From: Anisakis pegreffii
Taxonomy: Eukaryota > Nematoda > Chromadorea > Rhabditida > Anisakidae
Length of the DNA stretch: 64,000 bases
NCBI GenBank assembly: GCA_035041965.1
Contig: JAPYMA010001588.1
Location: 1 to 64,000, forward strand
Reading direction: 5' to 3'
Every line of letters starts with the position of its first letter. Position 1 is the stretch's first letter. The position numbers and the translations under genes were made by a program. The notes under the pieces were generated by a model. The model did no database searches, had not been told where the DNA came from, and worked only from the letters and a program-made list of their open reading frames with translations. This document shows positions 13,414 to 23,700 of this stretch, piece by piece.

Positions 13414-13625
13414 CGATTTTGAGTGATCGTTTGAAGGATATGATGGAAGGAACGAGTAACAAACAGTGGTCGGACGAAACGATGAAGAAAATGAATGATG
13501 ATGATGACTCAACAATTGAACGCAATAAATCATCATACAGAGTTGTTGGTATCAACGCGAATGAGAAAAGAAACACATTGAGACGCCTTGCGATGAACGG
13601 TGCAAGAGGTTTTGGACGAAGATAG
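13414..13625 (+). CDS. Terminal exon of a possible amidated-peptide precursor
   Basis: The acceptor TTTTCAG ends at 13413 and the frame enters in phase 1. About 70 codons follow: a charged spacer with a run of four Asp, then a C-terminus that reads NEKR, NTLRR, LAMNGARGFGRR, stop. KR, RR and a final G-RR are the dibasic and amidation signals of peptide-hormone and neuropeptide precursors, so processing could release an ARGF-amide peptide. The peptide matches no family I can name. The 5' exons would lie in or beyond the palindrome, which begins 149 bp upstream, so a misassembly there would have removed or misplaced them. It may simply be a basic C-terminus. Confidence 0.4.
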
Positions 13626-15083
13626 TGTTGATGCATTCTGATTATTGCTTTACTGAACTGATTGATACAAGTGATTGATTCATCACTGTTCCTTGCTTTT
13701 CATTCAATATTCATTTCAAAACAGTATTGCTAACACAAATTCAATCGCCTATGATAGATTTGCATACATAATTACATTACAAGGACGTAACTTCTATTTC
13801 TCCAAATAATGCTGTTTTGTCAGTTAAGTATCATTCGTGAATTGAATGCAGTCGCATAATTAGATGTCGCATTGTTATTGTAATTCATTCGATGCGATCT
13901 GCTTATTCTTTGAGTGTAACAATTTTGAATGATCTCAGCTTTTTCGAGTGCTTCTCCAGCGTCAATTTTACTTCCAGTTCACAGATATGTATAATTTGTT
14001 GATAGCAGATGATCGTACGTAACAATAAATGAATTAGAGTAAAATGTTATTGATCTTTCCCAATTCTAAATTTGACGCATACTGAAGGTGTTTGAATTGT
14101 GAAGCACTTCCATTTATCAGCTGATTTCAAGTGTAAATATGCACAACTCAATGGATGGCTCAACAACGAGAATGCCCAATGCTTGAAACGAAATGAGTAT
14201 GCAAGCGAATAAGTTGAACATTCCATGGTTGAACGAGTAACTTCAAACTCATTTAAACTTTCTACAGAAATTTTTTTAGTAAAACTATTAGATAATTAAT
14301 CGAAAAAACCTTTTAAATCATGGCTTCAAAGTGGATTCTTTAGCATTTCAAACGTTACACTTACGATTTTCCACGATCTCAACTTTTTGAACGAACACAG
14401 CATAGAAGTTAAAATAAATTCTTGATATTCGCGCTATATTCTGTGAAGAATCATTGACAAATAAATGTGTCTCACACCGCTGTATTTATTGCTTCAATTA
14501 CTTGTCTAAGATAAACACTTATTTAATGAGTAAAAGCGTCTTACCAATGTACGTAAACAATATTGTCAATATGCAAATAAGGCGTAAATCATGAGTTTCA
14601 TCTCATTAACTGAGCAATCTATGGGATTATATCAAAACTGGGGAAAATATGGCAGAACACATTGATAGACTGAACTCGACTGTACTCAACATCGATTCAG
14701 TCCGTGTACTGGGAGAAGTGGATGGTAGTTATCTAGCAATTATGTTAGAAATAGAAATTGCAATAATTTTGCCGTATGTTGGAAACAACTCACATATCAG
14801 ATTGCAATGGCGAAATTTGTGACTCTATTAAGTGGTTTTGACAGTAAGCGCATGAATAGACTGGATTTGATGCCTTTTTTTTCGATGCGTTCTGACTAAT
14901 CAATGTCAGGTCGGTGCTATCACTTGAAGGATGGGAATGCATGAAAATGTGATTATACTAAAAGAATTACGATCATTCTTCATCTGTTTCGAGCAGCGAT
15001 CAAGAAGTGATACTTTGGTGATGGTTTTCGGGAAGAGCATTATGTGAAACGCATTTAGAAATCGTTTTCATTGTGCAAACAGA
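13626..15083. other. Non-coding stretch, nothing recognised
   Basis: AT-rich DNA without an open frame or exon that I can support on either strand. It probably holds the 3' region of the gene ending at 13625 and the upstream region of the gene starting at 15084. Confidence 0.5.
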
Positions 15084-16390
15084 ATGAAATTAGAAGTGGT
15101 TTTGTTTATTGCATTTGTTATTGACGCGTCCTTTGTGCATGCTGACGATTCAACTCAACAGCCGACCAAGGAAAAAAAGTTAGTGATCGATAGGTCATTG
15201 TTTGGATGAGAGAAAAGGTACTAGAGCAGGGTTTCCCAATCGGGGATCCTCGGTCCCCCTGGGGGTCCGAGACGGCATGCCAGCGCGTCCGAGAGAGAGC
15301 GGGGTGAGAGGAGGTTGGAGAGTGGATAAGATGAGAGGTGCGGGAGGGGGTCGGGATGAGGTTTCATTTTTTATCCATTGAAGTAGGCAAGGCACCTCGG
15401 GTTGTAAACTCAGCCTTCTACTGCCCACCTTTATTTTTTGAAATACCTTCGTTTCGTTTTGCTTCAGGTTCTCACGAAATTATGGTGTAGGGGGTCCAAG
15501 GACGTCTTAAAATCTCCTAAGGGATCCACGGGGCAAAAAAGGTTGGGAACCACTGAACTAGAGAATGATTACGTGGAACGTTCGATAATGAAAATCCTTT
15601 TTTCGCGACGACCTATTCCGCATATCGCGTTAACCCTTTCAGAGCAGTTGTTAACAGCTCAGCTGGAAACTGGTACGTTGTTAATGTGGAACCATTCTAA
15701 ATATGGCGAATTTTCTAGAATATGAGACTTCAAAATTTTTTCAGCTATTTATGATTGCACGATATTTCACAAAAACAGTACGGTTCTATGACAAAGATTC
15801 ATACTGTTTTTGTGAAATGTTAAGTGCAAGAAGATGATTCGAAAAGTCTATTGCAATGCAGTTAGTAATGTTACTGGTGTATCGCAAATTGACTCGCATA
15901 CGCCTAAGTTGTAGTTTCAAAAGATTCCTTCGACAGGTTCTTTGTCTTGTAGAAGCATCATCATTTAATTGGATAGTGTATACGTTCTCGCGAACTTTGA
16001 ATTTCTTTCAGAGCAGACAAGGAGGATGAAAGTCCATCGCCGCCAAAAGTCAAAAATTTATTTAATGGAAAAGTAAGTTGTTTTTTTTGTTTTAGTGTGA
16101 ACATCGTTCGTTCATTGATGAGCCACAAGCTGTGCTGGTGCAGAATCATTCACTAAGCCATACTGACTGATTATTGGAGCTTTCAAATGTTTAATTATGT
16201 TAAGGAATCGTTCACTTTTACTATATTCGACCAAAAGATCCAAGTTCCATTGCCGAAAATTACTTGGACTTGGGAAGGTCTCGGTACAGGAAGCGATCAA
16301 ATCATGAAGAAGCTTCACAAAGATCCATCAATAAGAACTTATGCTGTCATCGCCGCCAATATTATGCAAGTTGCTCTCAAAAATTCATAA
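15084..16390 (+). CDS. Small secreted protein, unknown family (three exons)
   Basis: Exons 15084-15178, 16012-16072 and 16205-16390. Exon 1 encodes a clear signal peptide (MKLEVVLFIAFVIDASFVHA) and ends in phase 2 at GTTAGT. Exon 2 (ADKEDESPSPPKVKNLFNGK) joins in frame and ends at GTAAGT. Exon 3 is entered at a weak TTAAG acceptor that keeps phase and ends KNS-stop, with an ITWTWEGLGTGSDQ segment. The product is about 113 aa, Pro/Ser/acidic near the N-terminus, with no cysteine pattern or named domain. The third junction is the least certain. The first intron contains a hAT-like element and a hairpin. The ATG lies one base after a possible trans-splice acceptor (AAACAG at 15077-15082). Confidence 0.5.
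15227..15555. mobile_element. hAT-like non-autonomous element with 8-bp target-site duplication
   Basis: The 329-bp insert begins CAGGGTTTCCCAA and ends in the reverse complement of CAGTGGTTCCCAA, a typical hAT terminus. It is flanked by TACTAGAG (15219-15226) and AACTAGAG (15556-15563), a 7/8 match of the 8 bp expected for hAT. The insert is markedly GC-richer than the surrounding intron and has no transposase. A second copy of the family is at 35276-35642, sharing the termini and an internal TTTCATTTTTTAT segment. Confidence 0.8.
15755..15828. repeat. Intronic hairpin, 17-bp perfect stem
   Basis: ATTTCACAAAAACAGTA at 15764-15780 is exactly inverted at 15802-15818 around a 21-nt loop. A further TGCAC/GTGCA pair lies just outside. 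It could be a small inverted-repeat relic or an RNA fold, and no function is evident. Confidence 0.75.
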
Positions 16391-16652
16391 GCATTCTCTA
16401 TCGAACAACAATAGGACTCAGACTGTGTTTGGTCAACCAAGTGAATCAGAAATCCAGTTGACACTGCATCGTACACAGATCTCATCCAAACAAGATATAT
16501 GATTTAAAAAATTATTTCGTCTGTTGAATTCATTGGAAGAATACGATTTATACTGAGTAATGGCACAATCTGTTGAGTAGTAAAAGTTAAATTTTTGCAA
16601 GTTGTCGCTTATTAGTATTTTTTTATTGACTTGGCTATTACTGATAATTTGA

Positions 16653-17948
16653 ATGATAATTGCTGGAAATATTTCGAATGATTTCACTTCCGTTATTTTC
16701 ATTTTCAGTGGGCTAGTAATATTTTATTTTGTGCTGTTCGTCGCCAATATTTATCTGCATTTGAAACATCGACGTGCAATTGCAGCAGCAATTAATGATA
16801 AACCGTTACTTAAACGTAGTCGTTCAAACAGATTCACTGCGACACTTCAGAATGCTTCTCGAACGCAACGGTATCAATCGTCATTAACAGTGCAAACTGT
16901 TAAATGACGCGTTAACTTTTTCATTACCATTTTCATCACCATCCTGGTTTTCAAGACGAAAATTTGTATCAGTTCTGAAGAATGCGAAGTATATTTGGAT
17001 CAAATGTGATATTATTGAGTAATTATGAAGTATTACTTCTAGGCATACGTCCATGATTAAACTAGACAGCGACGCTTTGGGGTCGAGTCACCCTGGTGAC
17101 ATCAGGCTGGAACAAGACTCACTGGTCAGTGAGGTATTCGATTCAACTCCAGTTCCGAATTTATCGGGAAGCGCTCCTCAACATTCGTAAGCACTTAGTT
17201 CATACTTAACATAGAAAGCAATTCGATTCGTATTCAACGATGGTGTTTAATTTCCAGTTCGGATGCTCCATATACAAGTAACTTTCGTGCAAAATTACTT
17301 AATGAATTATGTCATGCTCATATCTGCTGGTAGCATTTTTTCGCTGTTTACTGAATTAAAGATCTGCCATTAAAAAAACTCATTTCATATTAAACGCATG
17401 AATGCCTGAATGAGCTGGTCATTGGATAAGGCTAGTGTTCGGCAGGGGACGGGCTACCCTATAAGAATCCCGTTCCCTGACAATTCTGCTCACCGACTTT
17501 TTGGTCGGATTTCCCCTCCCCCGGACGAATGCTTCCCTGTGGGGACCCGTCCACCGGCTAATTCGCTTCCCGACTTCTTGTCAGCATCCCGTCCCTGTTG
17601 TCCACTTTGCTTTGCTCCCCGACGAGCACTAGAAAAGCTATTAAAAATAGGCTTATTCTTGCAAAGTGCAAAGACACCTTTAGGAGCGGGCATCAACGAG
17701 ACATTGTTGCTGATGTGCACCATGAGACTAATGAACCAATCGATCGTTCGCATATCGAAAGACCGCGCACAAGTTCGAATCAATCGGACAATGACGAGAA
17801 TAACGCTAATAATACGATATTATCGGATGCGTTGCAACAACATCCCAATGAATCCAGCCGATCGATGGAATATCATAATACGTCTTCTTCACTCAATGAA
17901 CCGGTTCTACCACGAGACTATGAACATGGACGTACTGAACCAATCTGA
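16653..17948 (+). CDS. Single-pass membrane protein with Ser/Asn-rich tail, unknown family
   Basis: The frame at 16653-16907 encodes one hydrophobic helix (GLVIFYFVLFVANIY) followed by a basic tail with HRR and KRSRS. It may start at the ATG at 16653 or be spliced at TTTTCAG (ends 16708). A phase-2 donor after 16873 would join an exon entering at 17042 (ACTTCTAG acceptor), then 17258-17277 (a 20-nt microexon), then 17638-17948 or 17674-17948, ending EHGRTEPI-stop. Phases agree along this path. The tail is hydrophilic and rich in Ser, Asn, Asp and Thr. If the first part is unspliced it is instead an 84-aa protein. It could also be the 3' part of the gene starting at 15084, but I found no in-phase donor to join them. 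Confidence 0.4.
17433..17631. mobile_element. hAT-like inverted-repeat element beside a splice acceptor
   Basis: A GC-rich 199-bp insert begins TAGTGTTCGGCAGGGGA and ends CGACGAGCACTA, imperfect terminal inverted repeats of hAT type. The flanking octamers GATAAGGC and GAAAAGCT match at 5 of 8 positions, so the duplication is eroded or doubtful. The left terminus matches the right terminus of the element at 25204-25357 in reverse complement, so the two belong to one family. It has no coding capacity. Confidence 0.65.
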
Positions 17949-20728
17949 CATTAATCTTATATTTGCTCAGTGTAATTGATTGATATCTTGAATTTTCTGT
18001 GATGCATTAATAATAAAATCAATTTGTGGTCTTAGGTTGTTAAAATTATTTATGATGTTTTCGATCTGAACGAAACTATGGAATTTTCAATAATTTTGTA
18101 GCGTTTTTAGCGTTTTTGCTTTGTTAATATTGTGAAATTTATAAAAGTTGAACTTATAAATGAATTGGTTAAAGTTGAACATATATTTTTAAAGTTGAAC
18201 TTATAAACTTAAAGATTTTTTAATGTTTATGAGCTGGTTCGAGACATGCAGTCACATGCAACAACGGAGTTTCAGAAAGTACTGTGAAACTGCTCAGGAA
18301 AAGGGAACACGCAATTGGAAACTCTAAAGTCTGAGTTGCTAGGGAGTTATTAGGCACATTAACTGCAATAAAATGCAAAATTGCCACATAAACGTTTGGG
18401 CGAAATAGGATTTAAGCAGAAAGGTACAATTTTAAACGAAATTCCGATTAAGATGGTATACTTTGTACTTTGGCATACGTTTACTCTGCTGTTGTTAGCA
18501 TATGCCGATCATGTATAGTATGACACTACTTCAGCCATGAAATAATGTCATAATCAGAAGAGAAATTTTTTCAAGTACACAACAGTGAGATTGAAAAAAA
18601 TTATGGCAAACTGCAAAAATCACTCAAGTCAGATTGACCCACTCCAGTTCTACGAATACGATGTAAATTCGATGAGAAATATTTTGAGAATGGCCAAGAC
18701 CTGAAAGAGCCATATGAATGGCTTGTAGAATCTCGAGAAAAAAGGCAAGTTTATGCTGATTCAAGCTCTCGCGTTCTTGACACCGTCCAGCTTTTCCGTT
18801 TGTAATTTTTTGTTCCATTCTGACTGCCATTTGTACGAAACATAAATGATCACCTACCAAATGCAACATAATACTACCAAAAGAACAATGCTCATGTGCC
18901 TATACTGGATTTCTCATTAGCGCTTTTCAGACAGCTTACAAAATAGTCGTACGCAAACCTTTTGAGAATTGTGTCCTCTGAATAAATGCAATTCAAGGAT
19001 CAGTACCACCCTTTTATTCCAGTTTGTGATAAACAAGTACTCGCGGTAACCGTTCCTCTCATGTGACGATTTATAAAAAACATTAATACGAACTTCGATA
19101 TCTATTTTCTACGGCGGTGGAGAATTTGTGATTTGTTCCACAGAGCTTGATAAATCTATTGCGCAACTTTGATTCTTCCTTCTGCAATATTATTTCACGT
19201 GCATTTGTTAATAAAAATAATTCAGAATCAATTCATTTGCAAAAATAATCTAGCTAATCCTCTCGCTGATAAATGATGTTGTCGTGATCGGTCATTCATA
19301 CTCTAGTCAAAACCCATGAAGCTGACTTTGTTTCGTCCTCCTCAGATCCACCTCATTTCAATGTTCGTCCTATAATATCAAGTTGTGATGTCCCAATTGA
19401 CCGAATATCTTGGCATCCTTCTCGCATTCCTTCTCGAACGCTCAATTTTGTACCCTCTCATCCCAGAAACACTGTAAATTTACTGCTTCATATAACCAGA
19501 CTTATTAGTACAACCACTGTAATAATTCCCCATCTCATTTTGATTTTGACGTTACCAAAAAACTTTTCTTTTACGGTATTTTGTTCCTTCAATTCTTCTG
19601 CTATGATCACGGCTTAGAGGGCTGAACCACTAGCTGTATATTTAGGTTTTCGATTCAAAATTACCCTGATGGCTATGCGGATGCTCTTGCTTAGGCTTGC
19701 ATTAACGCTCAGAATGTAAATGACTTACACTGATCCGAATGATTGTTGCAGTTTGCCAACGACTCTCTTCACCACGTTTTGGCGAAGTGTCTGTTCCCCA
19801 TTCATCTTAGCCGTCCAACAATAGATGCGTGAAACGACTAACGTTCAATTTTCAATCATTGAATTTGTGCTGATTTCTGCGCTGCTTCAACAGAATCGTA
19901 GCGGAAAAGATACTCTAGAATATGTTTGAATTCAAAAGTAACCTTTTGGCCCAATATATCCAGTTCCGTAGCGAGTAGTCCCCTCACAACGACTTATTTA
20001 ACCCTCATGGTTCGTTTCCGTTTGACTTCAGCAATGCGAACGCATATTTGCCGTTTTGTGCGAGTCTTACAAACTGTGTATATAACACGCGTTCACATTG
20101 ATCGAATCAAACCAAAACAAACTAAAGGGGTTAAATAACCGGGTACTACGCTGCAAGGATGCTACTTGTCCGGGAAGTAAATATCTGTCATCCTACGTTT
20201 TCAGTTCAATTATGTATCTGGAAGGGTTGGTCCGAGACATATGCGGAAGTCAGTCAGTGCACGGTAGAGTTGTTTAGTTTAGAATCTAGGTGTTGGGTAG
20301 GAAAGTCAAGGAAGCGTTGCTTTCCTGTTGCGTGTTGACTGACGTGGTGTGTGGGGATCAAGCATGAAGCGTAAACGTTTTTGTTATGTTGTATTATGAT
20401 CGCTTTGAGGTAATTCTTGTTAGAATGAAAGCGGTGCGCATTTGCGGTTAAGTAATTGTGTATCATCAGTAGATTACATAACGAGAATAATGAATTTAAT
20501 ATCAATGGGAGAGGATCAGCCGGATCGTTAGTATTGCTCTGAGTAATCCTTTGCGCCCGTTGGGTTATTAAAATTATTTAACAAATTAATTCTGAGTCAT
20601 ACTAACATATTCTAGTGAATTGCGAATGCGTACGAACAAAATGCTGTTTTGATTAATTTATCGCTTATCATTGATCTAACTCATTTCAGATCTAATATAT
20701 TTAACCTCTCAACTTGTTTGGTGTCTCA
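17949..20728. other. Intergenic stretch with one small local repeat
   Basis: No gene could be supported on either strand; only short isolated frames occur. At 18144-18200 the motif AAAGTTGAAC occurs three times, at 18144, 18171 and 18191, twice followed by TTATAAA. The end of this stretch is the presumed upstream region of the CLPTM1 gene. Confidence 0.5.
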
Positions 20729-20731
20729 GCA
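20720..20731 (+). promoter_or_regulatory. Possible spliced-leader (trans-splice) acceptor of CLPTM1
   Basis: A GTGTCTCAG acceptor-like site ends at 20729, only two bases before the start ATG. In nematodes this spacing is typical of spliced-leader addition. A 5' UTR cis-exon is the alternative. Confidence 0.45.
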
Positions 20732-23700
20732 ATGTCTGATGGTGTGGCAGATGGCCAAGTGGCAACAGTGGACGGAAACAATGAGGGTACACAACAGCAG
20801 CAGGTGAGCATTAGTGTTCATGGAATCCGGACCATTTTTCGGTCTGAGGAATGGAATTAAATCCACGGATAACTTATAATCCTGGGATAATCCCGGGACA
20901 AGAAAACGATCACAAACGGAAGAAATAGCAGCGGTTACGACAACACGAAGCAAAAGTGATGACACTGTGAAGACTGTTTTCTGAAGGCAGAAGGTCAAGG
21001 CGGCACTCTTATGTAGCGCAGAGATGGGCATCAGCGCGCTCCAGTGCAAGTTGGCCAATTAGCGAAATAGCTCTTCCGCTACTTTTCTAATTTCTGCTAG
21101 TTGCGATGATGCCCATCTCTGATGCAATGGATTTTCAGGTTCAATTTCATGGATGCCAACGGTTAAGTAAAAATCCACGAAAAGTCTTAAATGTTACGTG
21201 AGATGTTCTTTTCTAGCCATATCAGCTGCATTCATCCATACGATAATAATTGTATTTCAGGGAGCGGATACATGGTCATTTATCAAGAATCTTTTTTTCC
21301 GTATAATGGTCATCTACTTCGTCACATCTTTATTGAGAAGTATGTTTTTTGATAAAAAAATTCTTTTGTTTTCATTTGTTTATTTACTCACTTCTGTTCA
21401 GGTTTCACTGGTAATAGTGGAGGTGGACGATTAAATGATAGTGGTGGTTCAACGACCGTGTTGCCACCATCCAAGAATCTTTTTCCACCTGGCCAAAAAT
21501 TTGACTTGTATGTGTACTTCTCTGAATCGGTTTGTTTCATCAATTTTTCAGATTTCACGATTAATAAAATACCCATGAATTACTGTGTAATAAAATATCA
21601 GTAGCACTGCTATTTTTGTTGTTTTGAGTATTTTCGGTGAAATTATCTCAATTATTCACTGTAGAATAACGACTAATTTGATATTCTGTCATTTAGTTTG
21701 TGCGTTGTTCTCATCGTGACCAGTTTCAGTGTTACCGTTTATTCTAGGATTGACTGTTTATGAAATTATTTTATTTGATTATTTTGTTTTCTATATGACG
21801 AGAAGTTTTGGCAGTCGATGTTCCTCTGAAAGCGTTATTGTTTTTGTTTTAGATGGAACAGTTCAGTTCTTTCAATGAGCCAACGAGCTTGTTCTGGAAG
21901 CAAAACGATCTCACATATGGTGATTGGACGTCAGGCCCGAACAACGACGGCAGCGTGTCAAAATCTGCTACTTTCCCGACTCCCCCTGTTCTGCTCAATA
22001 ACGGCTCCCTATTTCTTCATGTTTTCATTGTGAAGAAGGGTCAGTCGCCTGATCCAAGGGATAGACATTACGTGAAGCGTGAGGTATACTTCCATGTTCA
22101 CATCTTTGATCGTTTTGCCACTATTTCACTTTGATAAATAATGAAAATTAGTGACACCGAGAAACTTACAAGATTTGTTTGCTGTAATAATGCCTTGCGG
22201 AAAATAAGTTTGACTCAGTGATCAACCAAATTAAATTTTCACGACCATAGTTTTACACAGGTTATTTTTTGGATCGAAAAGCATTATTTTCTGGGCTGGA
22301 ATTGGCACTTTTCATTGTTTCGTTTATTCAAAATTGTCCATCATAATACGCATATATTTTGAAAAATCTTTTAAATAGCCGAAAAGTGGTAAACAGTGCT
22401 ACAGGTCCGTTGCAGTGCATGATGTGATTCTCATTAAAAAGTGTTTAAGTTTAGTTTTCAGGTGATTTACCACGTGCATCAGCTCAACAAGTATAAAAAG
22501 AAATTTTATAAAAAAACACAGAATCTGTTGACGGGTAAAACGGAGCAAAGCGAAGAAGATCGCAAGAAAGCGGATATGATTCACTTCGAAGTTCTGAATC
22601 ATTGGCATCCTAACTTAACGATCAATCTTGTTGACGACCAAACAGCATGGCAGAAAGGTATTTGGAGTTGTTTCTTTTTATTGTTCTTGGTAGTGACGTT
22701 ATTCAAAATTCTGCAATGCCGTTTAGAAAGCTTTGAACTGAATGCTGTGCTTTGTTTTTTCTTTGATGAATTGTAATTAAAATAATGATGTAACGAAATA
22801 TGAAATTGATAATTTTCAAAAGGCTGCATTTCTAGGTGCTCTACCGGCACCATTAGATGAAGCCGTGAAGTTCATACCAATTACGAATACATATCAGCCC
22901 ATTTTTATTTTCAATGATTATTGGAATTTGGCTGCGGATTTTATGCCAATTAACGAAAGTGTCCGCGAGCTGAATTTCACACTGACTTATGCTCCATTGA
23001 CTCTTTTTAAATGGCAGTTATATGCATCACAGCAGGTACAGACAGTTTCACGAATATGTTTATTGTTTTCGGGAACGATGATAGTATTTGTATCGAAAAG
23101 TTGTCAAAATTTTTCTTCACAGAATTGAAAGTTCATGCTTACTCGCATATTTCTATTAGAGTATTGAACTAACCATGCATATTGTATATCACTCAATTCG
23201 TTGACTGTATGGCTTTCGTTTGGTATACGATTTGTTCAAGGGAATAGGCATGATATGAATTAGAAGGAGCGTGGAGAAGATTCACGAAATAAAGAGCTGT
23301 TGTCATTCATGGGTTGGAAGTGTTCACATTGTGTTGAGTACCAAAAATCTTTTGTTCTTCAGATGCGTGGAAAATGGTCGCAAATGTTTGGAGGTGAAAT
23401 GTTCGAAGGAGACGACGATGATCAGGATTCCATCAAACAAGCTCTGTTAGAAACAAATCCCGTCCTTCTTGGTAAAACATTGCTTATCGTTTCTTTTTGA
23501 ACCCTTGTTTATAGCCCGTTAACTCTCGCAACTTGTGATGCTCGCTTTTTACAATATAAATAAGGGAAATAAGTCCGGTTTGGGATCATGATTATAGGAA
23601 TTATGTGAATTATAATGTTTGATGAATTTGTTAAATATCAGTGCTTCTGGTTTGCTTTGACTTGATAAGAATTATTCGGTTTCTGGTATTTGCTTTGATT

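Noticed and set aside
17410..17979. 189-codon open frame
   Set aside because: Its first third runs through the GC-rich hAT-like element, and the remainder competes with a better-spliced frame (17638-17948) that keeps phase with upstream exons.
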